Below are positions 1-6,395 of a stretch of DNA of 8,170 bases, one piece after another (within the stretch, counting starts at the first letter, position 1; each line of letters begins with the position of its first letter). The translations under genes and the position numbers were made by a program. Source of the stretch: Cloacimonetes bacterium UBA5456 (lineage in GTDB: Bacteria; Cloacimonadota; Cloacimonadia; Cloacimonadales; Cloacimonadaceae); assembly GCA_002427325.1 (NCBI GenBank), contig DIQS01000016.1, forward strand, positions 4,127-12,296. The letters are read 5' to 3'. Below the pieces are notes generated by a model. It was not told the DNA's origin and made no database searches. It saw only the letters and a program-made list of their open reading frames with translations.

Positions 1-2271
1 CGACCTATGGTGGGCGTTTTTGACATCATGGATAGTGGGGGAAGTGCGGCGCTGCATCTTGAGATCGATAATGGCGATTTTGTTCAAATCAGTGGGGTAT
101 TGCCGTCTTTGCCCGGAGCTTTTAGTAGAGCGCTGATATTTGAGGACGAATTTCGGGCACAGGGTTTGATGAGAGACATCAGCGAATATGATCCGGGTCT
201 TGAGATTGAGCTTGTTGCATCCAGCTTTAAGCAAGGTGTTAATAAAGCTCCTACCATCATCAAATATCCTTTAGGCGCAAACGACTATTTCCTTTTTGAA
301 AACCGTAATATCGATCCCGATAGGGATGGGGGAGTGAGCCTCAAAGGTGCACTCGATCAAAGGGTTGCGCTTTATCCTACGGTCACCGGCGATGATCACG
401 ATCTGCCTACCTATGAATATGATTTCACCCTGCCGTCTTTTGAGAAAAGGGATGGCTATGAGGGCGGAGGCATGATGGTTTGGTATGTGAATGAAGATAT
501 TCTCTATCATGAAGGGCAGTATTTGGAGGACGGCGAGCTGTGGTCAAACTTTCAGAATAACACTGTGAATACGAACTTTGATCGCCTTGGTGTGATGGTC
601 TTGGAAGCCGATGGATACAGAGATTTGGGCAACCCATATTCAATGTATTGGACGGGAACTCAGTACGAATATTTCCATGGAAGAAAACCTCAGTTCGATG
701 ATAACGGGGTTTTTCTAAGGTGGTCAAATGAAGGCTGGACGCCAATCCTTAATGCTTTCACAAAGCCGGCTTTGATCGGACATGACGGCATTGGCGGTGT
801 TTTGGGTCTTGAGGAGATTAGTGATCCGGATAAGGTCATGACTTTCAAAATCAAGGGCGAGGCTTTTGATGGAATGCAGTTTGTGCGCTTGCCTAATGTG
901 CCGAATACAGCGCCTGTGATAGAGAGCAATATATCTCGAGCTTCATTGTCTTTTTATGGAGAAGATGGTTTGCATTTGGTCAGTATCTTTGATGAGGATT
1001 GGATGGATCTCATGGGCGGCTATGATATAGGAGATCTTGCGCTTGAATTTGACTATCCATTGATAAATGCAATTTTAAATCAGAGCAGCAGAGAGTGTCA
1101 CTATGGAGTGAGAGATAATATCCTGTTTCAGATTGATTATTCTGCATTAGACCCTCAGGTAATGTCTTGGAGCTTTGCTGAGAAGCTTGGTGAGCCGATC
1201 CTGCATGCAGGAAAGCTTTATCTCTTTGATTCAACAGGTCTTCGCTCTTTTGACGGCTCGAGAAGTGATGAACTCCTTGCTTTAGAAGGGATTGTTGATA
1301 TCGCTGCTTTTGCTGAATATCTCTTAATCCAAAAAGAGAGTGAGCTTTTGCTCTATAATGCGCTTAATTTGGAAATCGTTAATAGCGTTGCCCTGCCTGG
1401 CGTGTTTACATCCTATAGTCCGGTGCTTGCTCATAGCGATGAAGAATACTTTGCTTTCTTGGTGTCTGACAATGGAGATATCTATAACTTCGACGGTGTT
1501 ACGCTGAATAAGATATTTACCAATCATAGCAGGCTTATGCCAACACAGCTGGCAGTTTATCAAGATAAAAATGAAGAGCTTCAGATCTTTTTCGGGCTCG
1601 ATGATAAAGCCTATCTCATGAAAGCAAATGGTTTTATCAACGACGGGTATCCGCTTCATTTGGGACACTATCGCGCCGAGGGTTTAAGCTATCCGAAAGC
1701 AATTAAAATTGCCGGAGATAATGTGCTTTATCTCAAGCTTAAGGATTCAGGATATTTGGCGATCTTGGCTCAAGGCAAAATATCAAAGCAATATAGTTTG
1801 AACCTTGTGGACGGCATTGCAAGCAATGATTATGTTCACTATGATTCACTAAATAGCAGGCTCTATTGGCATTATAGCCTGTCCGACCCCAGAGGCTGCG
1901 GTGCATATATTCATCAACTAAATTGCGAGAATGATCCCATCCTTTTTGCTGGGAATTTGCGTGGGAAAGGTAATGCGATTCGGTATATTGCAAGTCCGGA
2001 AAATCCGCCTACAGACGACCCGCTAAATTGTTTTGTCTATCCCAATCCCGTGAAAACAAACCATTTTAGGATAAAGGTGCTAAATGCAAAACGGGATTCA
2101 GAGATAAAAGTATTTGACATATCAGGCAAACTTGTTTATTCGGATAGAAGAGAGTTTGGCTCTAATTATGAAGTGGAAATGGATTCTCATTCTTTATCAT
2201 CAGGCGTGTATTTGCTTCAAGTAAAGAGTGGTAAGTCCGTTAAGCATTATAAGTTTGCCGTGGAGAAATAA
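1..2271 (+). CDS. Secreted M6-family metalloprotease-like protein, C-terminal part, with T9SS sorting domain (5' partial)
   Basis: The reading frame is open to the left edge (codons for Arg-Pro precede the first Met at 7), so the true start is upstream. Counting from that Met, the first ~290 residues match the end of the M6 (immune inhibitor A-like) peptidase domain: GVFDIMDSG at 3-11, which in this family follows shortly after the zinc-binding HExxH; YFLFENR at 94-100; GGMMVWYVNEDI at 154-165; and VMVLEADG at 196-203. The HExxH itself is not in the window, so activity cannot be judged. Residues ~300-660 are rich in short beta-strand-like segments with Gly/Asp turns, possibly a beta-propeller, but I cannot define repeats. 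Residues ~675-754 are a T9SS type A sorting domain, predicting export across the outer membrane and removal of the tail by the sortase-like PorU. The protein is probably an extracellular or surface protease. The next gene starts one base after the stop. Family assignment is good; the substrate is unknown. Confidence 0.85.
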   Translation, partial: RPMVGVFDIMDSGGSAALHLEIDNGDFVQISGVLPSLPGAFSRALIFEDEFRAQGLMRDISEYDPGLEIELVASSFKQGVNKAPTIIKYPLGANDYFLFENRNIDPDRDGGVSLKGALDQRVALYPTVTGDDHDLPTYEYDFTLPSFEKRDGYEGGGMMVWYVNEDILYHEGQYLEDGELWSNFQNNTVNTNFDRLGVMVLEADGYRDLGNPYSMYWTGTQYEYFHGRKPQFDDNGVFLRWSNEGWTPILNAFTKPALIGHDGIGGVLGLEEISDPDKVMTFKIKGEAFDGMQFVRLPNVPNTAPVIESNISRASLSFYGEDGLHLVSIFDEDWMDLMGGYDIGDLALEFDYPLINAILNQSSRECHYGVRDNILFQIDYSALDPQVMSWSFAEKLGEPILHAGKLYLFDSTGLRSFDGSRSDELLALEGIVDIAAFAEYLLIQKESELLLYNALNLEIVNSVALPGVFTSYSPVLAHSDEEYFAFLVSDNGDIYNFDGVTLNKIFTNHSRLMPTQLAVYQDKNEELQIFFGLDDKAYLMKANGFINDGYPLHLGHYRAEGLSYPKAIKIAGDNVLYLKLKDSGYLAILAQGKISKQYSLNLVDGIASNDYVHYDSLNSRLYWHYSLSDPRGCGAYIHQLNCENDPILFAGNLRGKGNAIRYIASPENPPTDDPLNCFVYPNPVKTNHFRIKVLNAKRDSEIKVFDISGKLVYSDRREFGSNYEVEMDSHSLSSGVYLLQVKSGKSVKHYKFAVEK
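2029..2268 (+). other. T9SS type A C-terminal sorting domain (protein domain within the M6-like gene)
   Basis: The last ~80 residues show the usual order of this domain: YPNP at 678-681, a KVFDISGKLVY-like strand/turn around 701-711, then LSSGVYLLQV around 730-739, and a final lysine-rich strand ending FAVEK. In known systems this tail guides cargo through the type IX secretion machinery and is cleaved at the surface. It implies that the genome encodes the Por/Spr machinery, none of which is visible in this window. Confidence 0.88.
2262..2265 (+). promoter_or_regulatory. Shine-Dalgarno site fixing the start at 2273
   Basis: GGAG lies 7 bases before ATG 2273, inside the last codons of the upstream gene. 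The frame is open further upstream, but the extra 15 residues overlap the sorting domain in another frame and would precede the signal peptide. ATG 2279 would be 13 bases from the site, so 2273 is preferred. Confidence 0.65.
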
Positions 2272-2272
2272 T

Positions 2273-3223
2273 ATGAAAATGACGAGGACGAAGTCCCTGC
2301 TGTTGTGCCTGATCCTTCTATTTGCCTTTGGTGCCATTTTTGCCCAAAGTGCAGAAGAGATATTTTATGAAGAAGAAGAGGAGGAAATCCTCGAACAAGA
2401 CTTCATCACCATCAACTATGCCAAAAAAGATGCGAGATTGGCGATGGTTTTATCTACCTTGGTGCCCGGTTCAGGTCAGTTTTATGCAAATCGTAAAGCC
2501 ATAACAACCTATATATTTCCCGTGCTTGAAGTGGGGTTCATAGCCGGAATGATATACTTTCAGAAGGAAGGGGATAAGCGCACCAAAGCCTATGAGAAAT
2601 ATGCAAATCAAGAAGAGATTATCTATGATAATGGACAGGGTTTTCAAATATCAACCGTTCGATATGACCGAGATAGACAGCACCAAGTTGAGGACTTTCT
2701 CAAAAATGTGAACTCAGCCGATATTTATAACGATACCTATTTTAGATTGGATAATTTCAATGGACAACACTTTTATGAGGATATCGGGAAATATCCGCAC
2801 TATGTATTTGGTTGGGCTGATTGGTATTATACCTTTGCGGCAGATGAAAATGGAAACCTTGTCGAACCGCTCTGGTCGCCCACACCGCAGGCTGACGATC
2901 CTACTTGGACTTGGCGCGGGACCTATCCTTATGGTTCTAATATCAGCGTTATCAATCCCATACTCTTTGATTCTCATGAAAATAGTCCCATGCGCAAAAC
3001 CTATATCGATATGAGAACGCGCTCTAAAAAAGACTATTCATATTCAGAAATGATGCGCTTTGGCTTGGCTTTCAATCACATTGCCTCCGGTCTCGATGCA
3101 ATAAGGGTGACAGCAAAGAGGAATCGCTATTCCATCTCGGATAGTGGGCTACGCTTCAATTATTATGCCATGCTGCATAATGAAAACATCACACCAAGTT
3201 TTAATTTGTCGTGGAAGTTTTAG
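2273..3223 (+). CDS. Exported envelope protein of unknown function, paralogue A of a tandem trio (DUF5683-like N-terminus)
   Basis: A 316-residue protein of unknown function. Residues 1-24 form a signal peptide (basic start, long Leu/Phe core, AIFA then Gln). A very acidic stretch follows at 28-42, with six consecutive Glu at 33-38. Then comes a hydrophobic segment containing VPGSGQFY at 64-71 and a second hydrophobic stretch at ~78-95. This two-part layout resembles the DUF5683 family, where a PG.GQ(I/F)Y motif sits between hydrophobic helices; the resemblance is by eye only. Later landmarks are YEKYAN at 107-112, W-T-W at 212-214, and FNHIASGLDAI at 267-277, followed by a beta-rich tail ending in Phe. 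The same landmarks recur in the next two genes, so all three are probably paralogues. This copy is ~100 residues longer, with extra sequence between YAN and W-x-W and between W-x-W and the Asn motif. It lies one base after the M6/T9SS gene and directly abuts the next gene. Expected location: inner membrane, periplasm or outer membrane. Confidence 0.85.
   Translation: MKMTRTKSLLLCLILLFAFGAIFAQSAEEIFYEEEEEEILEQDFITINYAKKDARLAMVLSTLVPGSGQFYANRKAITTYIFPVLEVGFIAGMIYFQKEGDKRTKAYEKYANQEEIIYDNGQGFQISTVRYDRDRQHQVEDFLKNVNSADIYNDTYFRLDNFNGQHFYEDIGKYPHYVFGWADWYYTFAADENGNLVEPLWSPTPQADDPTWTWRGTYPYGSNISVINPILFDSHENSPMRKTYIDMRTRSKKDYSYSEMMRFGLAFNHIASGLDAIRVTAKRNRYSISDSGLRFNYYAMLHNENITPSFNLSWKF
2369..2397 (+). 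repeat. Short GAA/GAG-rich tract encoding a poly-glutamate run
   Basis: A purine-rich run of mostly GAA and GAG codons encodes six consecutive Glu within an acidic segment just after the signal peptide of paralogue A. It is absent from paralogues B and C. The run includes a Shine-Dalgarno-like GAGGAGG, but no start codon follows at a useful distance. It may be a flexible acidic linker or a cation-binding patch; no function can be read from it. Confidence 0.55.
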
Positions 3224-3874
3224 ATGAAACTATTTAAACAGACATTGCTGATCTTCGTCCTACTCTTCATCCTCATGCAAGGTGCTTGGGCGCAGAGCAG
3301 GATGTTGGCGATTGGGCTCAGCGCAATCCTGCCCGGCTCTGGAGAGATAATTACTGGAAATCCCGGAAGGGGTGCTATCATGCTTACTTCCGAGATCGTT
3401 GCCAGCTATTCTTACTTCAAGACAAATAGGGATATATCGCTTCAAAGAGATCAATATAAAAAGTATGCAAATCTCTATGCAGGCGTGCCTTTGTCCTTGC
3501 CCGATACTCATTATCAAAACCTTCAGAACTACATGAGCAGTCAGGTATATAACGACCTCCAAGAGATGAGTGCAAGAAACTACTTCCTCATCTATCAATA
3601 TGATCCGCAGGCTTTTGAAGAGTATCTTGAAGCCTATACTTTTAGCGATGATGAAAGCTGGGAGTGGCAAAGTGAAGAGCATTGGAAAGAATATCGCAAA
3701 ATACGTAGGAAGCATCAATATAGTAAAGTAAATAACAATCTTGCACTTGGTATCATGCTGCTAAATCGTGGTATCAGTGTCATCGAAACAGCACTGCTGA
3801 GCAGAAACTTGAATGTTAGAGCTAAGCTTTCGGGCAACGACGGTCTTGCGCTCGTATATGAAATGAGGTTTTAG
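3224..3874 (+). CDS. Exported envelope protein of unknown function, paralogue B of a tandem trio
   Basis: A 216-residue protein whose ATG directly follows the stop of paralogue A, with GGAAG (3213-3217) six bases upstream. Residues 1-23 form a signal peptide ending AWA before Gln. LPGSGE at 36-41 corresponds to the PGSGQFY of paralogue A and is followed by a hydrophobic stretch at ~50-62. The later landmarks are YKKYAN at 78-83, W-E-W at 146-148, a basic stretch at ~155-165 (YRKIRRKHQY), and LLNRGISVIETAL at 179-191, then a short beta-like tail ending MRF. The spacing from W-x-W to the Asn (N181) is 35 residues, identical to paralogue C. The mature protein could lie in the envelope with one or two hydrophobic anchors. 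No enzyme motif is recognisable and no function is assigned. Confidence 0.85.
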   Translation: MKLFKQTLLIFVLLFILMQGAWAQSRMLAIGLSAILPGSGEIITGNPGRGAIMLTSEIVASYSYFKTNRDISLQRDQYKKYANLYAGVPLSLPDTHYQNLQNYMSSQVYNDLQEMSARNYFLIYQYDPQAFEEYLEAYTFSDDESWEWQSEEHWKEYRKIRRKHQYSKVNNNLALGIMLLNRGISVIETALLSRNLNVRAKLSGNDGLALVYEMRF

Positions 3875-3878
3875 ATTA

Positions 3879-4520
3879 GTGAAAAGAATAGTTGTCTTGC
3901 TGGCTCTGCTTATTTGTCTGTCATCTCTGCCTGCTCAGAAAAAGGACTTTCTGTTGTCTCTTGTCGTGCCGGGCAGTTCACAGATCGCTCAAGGGAAAAC
4001 AAAAGGCTATGCGATGCTCGTCTCAGAAGCGGCACTTTTGGGAACTATATATTATATGAAAAGCGAATCCAGCCTGAAAACTGAGGAGGCTTATCTGTAT
4101 GCAATCAAACATGCTAACATACTCCCCGGAAATTATGATGAAGGATTCCTTAGAAACTTGGGTAAATATATGGGAAGCGGGTTTGAAGCCATGGGATATA
4201 ACTCCGCAATCAGAAGTCAAGCCATTGCGATGTATCCCAACGATCCCGTCGCCCAACAGGCGTATATCGATCAACACGCCTACGGTGAAGAGAACTATTG
4301 GAAGTGGGATTCCGCAGAGGATAAATCTCACTACAATTCGCTGAGAAATAAATCATTGGACTTTAGGTCTATTGGAAACATGACGATAGGAGTAGTAATG
4401 CTAAATCATATCATAAGCGGTCTTGATGCGCTCATCAGCGGAAACAAGGCAAGAAGAACCGATTTAGATGTGACGCTTTTGCGCGGTACACCTCTTGTCA
4501 GATTGTCGTATGAGTTCTAA
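3879..4520 (+). CDS. Exported envelope protein of unknown function, paralogue C of a tandem trio
   Basis: A 213-residue protein with a GTG start, chosen because it gives a compact signal peptide (MKRIVVLLALLICLSSLPA, then Gln) and because GAGG at 3865-3868 lies 10 bases upstream. Landmarks shared with its two upstream neighbours are VVPGSSQ at 29-35, a hydrophobic stretch at ~44-60, HAN at 78-80, W-K-W at 141-143, a basic segment around 152-163, and MLNHIISGLDALI at 174-186. The tail is beta-like and ends RLSYEF. The late motif is nearly identical to that of paralogue A (NHIASGLDAI), although the bodies have diverged strongly. This argues for old duplications kept under constraint at this site. 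The stop lies one base before the coaBC start. Function is unknown. Confidence 0.84.
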   Translation: MKRIVVLLALLICLSSLPAQKKDFLLSLVVPGSSQIAQGKTKGYAMLVSEAALLGTIYYMKSESSLKTEEAYLYAIKHANILPGNYDEGFLRNLGKYMGSGFEAMGYNSAIRSQAIAMYPNDPVAQQAYIDQHAYGEENYWKWDSAEDKSHYNSLRNKSLDFRSIGNMTIGVVMLNHIISGLDALISGNKARRTDLDVTLLRGTPLVRLSYEF

Positions 4521-4521
4521 G

Positions 4522-5679
4522 ATGAAAAAAGTCCTTCTGGGTGTCACTGGCGGAATAGCTGCATATAAGGCCATTGATCTTGCCAGTAAGCTGATCAAGC
4601 AAGGCTATAGCGTGAAAACAATTCTCACGCAAGATGCGATGCGCTTTGTGAGTCCACTCAATTTTGAGGCTATCACTCACAATAACTGCCATCATTCTCT
4701 TTGGGAGGATGCGGAGCCAATACCGCATATAACTCTTTCGGATTGGGCTGATATCATCGTCGTGGCGCCTGCTACTGCAAATACCATTGCTAAGACGGCA
4801 AGCGGCATTGCTGATAACCTCCTGAGTTCAACCATCTTGGCTTTTGATAAGAGCATCCTTTGGATTCCGGCGATGAATATCAAGATGTATCACAATCCGG
4901 CAACACTTGCCAACCTCAATACTCTTGAAGAACGCGGCCACTTTGTGCTCGAGCCGGAACATGGCATGCTTGCTTGTGGTTATGAAGGCAAAGGGAAATA
5001 TCCACCCAATGACGAGATTGTCTATGCGATCAGGCACTATCTTGAAAGGGGGATAGACCTCGTGGGCAAGAAGGTCTTGGTCACAGCGGGGGCAACTGTT
5101 GAAGATATTGACCCAATGCGGATGATCTCTAATAAGTCTTCCGGTAAGATGGGCTTGGCTCTTGCGCGTGCATTACATTTGCGTGGTGCGGAAGTCTATC
5201 TCGTCCATGGCAATATGTCAGAACTGCCGCCATACTATCTTAAAAAGGTTATTGAGGCAAGATCTGTGCAAGAGATGTATGAAGCGACCATGGCTATTTC
5301 TGGGGATATGGATTGGATCATCAAATGCGCTGCTGTTTCGGACTACAAACCATCACAATCCCACAAAGAAAAGATCAAGAAAGGCGGGGCTATGACGCTT
5401 CAGCTTGTGCCCACTAAGGACATCTTGGCAGAGCTTGGTCAAAAGAAGAAAGATCAGTTGCTCATCGGCTTTGCTGCGGAGACTCAGAACTTGATAGACA
5501 ATGCAAAAGTAAAGCTGAAAAGAAAGAATTTAGACCTGATCATCGCAAACTCCTTAGAGAACGCCGGTAAAGATGACAACAGCATCATTCTCATCTCAAA
5601 AGATGATGAGATAGTCGAGCACAGCGGCAATAAGTTCGACTTAGCGAACTTGATCATAGATAGGATAAAGAAACTGTGA
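4522..5679 (+). CDS. coaBC: Bifunctional phosphopantothenoylcysteine decarboxylase / phosphopantothenate-cysteine ligase
   Basis: This enzyme makes 4'-phosphopantetheine for coenzyme A: the C-terminal CoaB half joins cysteine to 4'-phosphopantothenate using CTP, and the N-terminal CoaC half decarboxylates the product with FMN. At 385 residues it is near the usual length. CoaC (~1-180) begins with the family signature GVTGGIAAYK at 7-16. It carries the active-site His in PHITL (H69), APATANTIAK at 82-91, PAMN at 116-119, and the catalytic Cys in MLACG (C152). CoaB (~182-385) has TAGATVEDIDPMR at 188-200, the nucleotide motif SNKSSGKMG at 203-211, AAVSDYKP at 270-277 and the KIKK lysines at 284-287. 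ATG 4522 is chosen because the protein then starts MKKVLLGVTGG as in homologues; ATG 4510 would add four residues and has no better ribosome site. One oddity is that the Cys loop reads GKGKYPP rather than the common G-x-GRM. The stop overlaps the next start by 4 bases. Confidence 0.97.
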   Translation: MKKVLLGVTGGIAAYKAIDLASKLIKQGYSVKTILTQDAMRFVSPLNFEAITHNNCHHSLWEDAEPIPHITLSDWADIIVVAPATANTIAKTASGIADNLLSSTILAFDKSILWIPAMNIKMYHNPATLANLNTLEERGHFVLEPEHGMLACGYEGKGKYPPNDEIVYAIRHYLERGIDLVGKKVLVTAGATVEDIDPMRMISNKSSGKMGLALARALHLRGAEVYLVHGNMSELPPYYLKKVIEARSVQEMYEATMAISGDMDWIIKCAAVSDYKPSQSHKEKIKKGGAMTLQLVPTKDILAELGQKKKDQLLIGFAAETQNLIDNAKVKLKRKNLDLIIANSLENAGKDDNSIILISKDDEIVEHSGNKFDLANLIIDRIKKL

Positions 5680-6395
5680 GCAAGATAGTTATCACCGCTG
5701 CAAACTCCCAGATAGGCAGCTATTTGGCAAAACAGTATCTCAAAGAGGGTAAGGAGCTTGTATTGCTCTATCATAACAATACCCACAGGATACAGGGACT
5801 TATGGCCGAGGCATTCCGCGTTGATCTTTCTGATTTGGATGCCACGAAGAGCGTCTTCAATCAAATAGAGGGTGATATTGATGCCGTGATCCATTGTGCA
5901 GCCATCAGAAGCGAAGATGCCATGCCGCTTAGTCAGACCGATGAAGCCATGTTTACCCGTGTTTTTAACGGTAACTTTTATCCCACCTACAATGTGCTAA
6001 GAGCAGTCTTACCAAGGATGACAGAGCGCGGCTTTGGCAGGATTGTGCTATTTGGCTCCGAAGTTGGCAAGGAGGGATTGATCAATGGTTCAGCTTACGC
6101 CGCCTCAAAAGCAGCCATTGCCAATCTCGCCAAGACATCATCACTCGAGAATGCCAAATATAATGTTTTAATCAATTGCATCTCACCAGGACCTGTGCTT
6201 ACCAATCTCGAAGAAGATTATGAAGGGGAGTATCTGATCTTCAGAAAGAAATACTTTGAAAATCATCGCACAAAATGCGCATCAGGAGAGCTGGTGACGA
6301 TGCAAGAAATCAAAGTTACTACAGATCTCTTGATAAGCCGCGATATTAGAAACATGTGCGGTGAGGAAATATTTTTGACAGGAGGGAAGTCATGA
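5676..6395 (+). CDS. Short-chain dehydrogenase/reductase (SDR) family oxidoreductase, FabG-like
   Basis: A 239-residue classical-length SDR, probably an NAD(P)(H)-dependent cytosolic oxidoreductase; the substrate is unknown. The active-site set is intact: N100 in NGNF, S128 in FGSEV, and Y141/K145 in YAASK, with the usual 13-residue Ser-Tyr spacing. ISPGPVLT at 169-176 is the conserved loop after the catalytic strand, and VDLSD at 49-53 fits the adenine-binding Asp. The N-terminal cofactor motif is unusual: TAANSQIG at 7-14 keeps only the last glycine of TGxxxGxG. The NNAG strand is replaced by HCAA at 73-76. The GTG start at 5676 overlaps the coaBC stop in GTGA, with AGGA 10 bases upstream, so translation is probably coupled. 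It could be a FabG-type ketoacyl reductase or a sugar/alcohol dehydrogenase; the sequence alone does not decide. Confidence 0.88.
   Translation: MSKIVITAANSQIGSYLAKQYLKEGKELVLLYHNNTHRIQGLMAEAFRVDLSDLDATKSVFNQIEGDIDAVIHCAAIRSEDAMPLSQTDEAMFTRVFNGNFYPTYNVLRAVLPRMTERGFGRIVLFGSEVGKEGLINGSAYAASKAAIANLAKTSSLENAKYNVLINCISPGPVLTNLEEDYEGEYLIFRKKYFENHRTKCASGELVTMQEIKVTTDLLISRDIRNMCGEEIFLTGGKS
6380..6386 (+). promoter_or_regulatory. Strong Shine-Dalgarno site for the DUF3108 gene
   Basis: AGGAGGG lies 5 bases before ATG 6392, within the end of the SDR gene. It is the best ribosome-binding site in the window, and it fixes the start of the DUF3108 protein at the residue that opens a signal peptide. It also shows that this organism uses canonical anti-Shine-Dalgarno pairing. 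Confidence 0.8.

Noticed and set aside
1354..1359. TATAAT hexamer within the M6-like gene
   Set aside because: The position 17 bases upstream reads AAAAAG, not a -35 box, and the site is far from any gene start.
2322..2504. Plus-strand 60-codon frame inside paralogue A
   Set aside because: It is in a different frame of a gene with clear signal peptide and shared motifs; the basic composition is a by-product of the Glu-codon tract read out of frame.
3260..3718. Minus-strand open frame of 152 codons opposite paralogue B
   Set aside because: The plus-strand frame has a signal peptide, a ribosome site and motifs shared with its neighbours; the antisense frame has none of these.
2273..4520. Possibility that the trio is a toxin-immunity or defence system
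   Set aside because: No nuclease, NTPase, protease or known effector motif is visible in any of the three proteins, and the surrounding genes are housekeeping or envelope genes rather than mobile or defence genes.
5592..5605. Small inverted repeat (CATCT, 4-base loop, AGATG) near the end of coaBC
   Set aside because: The 5-base AT-rich stem lies within coding sequence, has no U-tract, and sits before an overlapping downstream gene, so it is not a credible terminator.
5484..5894. Minus-strand open frame of 136 codons spanning the coaBC/SDR junction
   Set aside because: Both plus-strand genes are intact and conserved across this region, so this is a coding shadow.
6375..6380. Perfect TTGACA, a possible -35 box before the DUF3108 gene
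   Set aside because: It overlaps the strong ribosome-binding site and a matching -10 would fall inside the DUF3108 coding region, where no TATAAT-like sequence is seen at the right distance.
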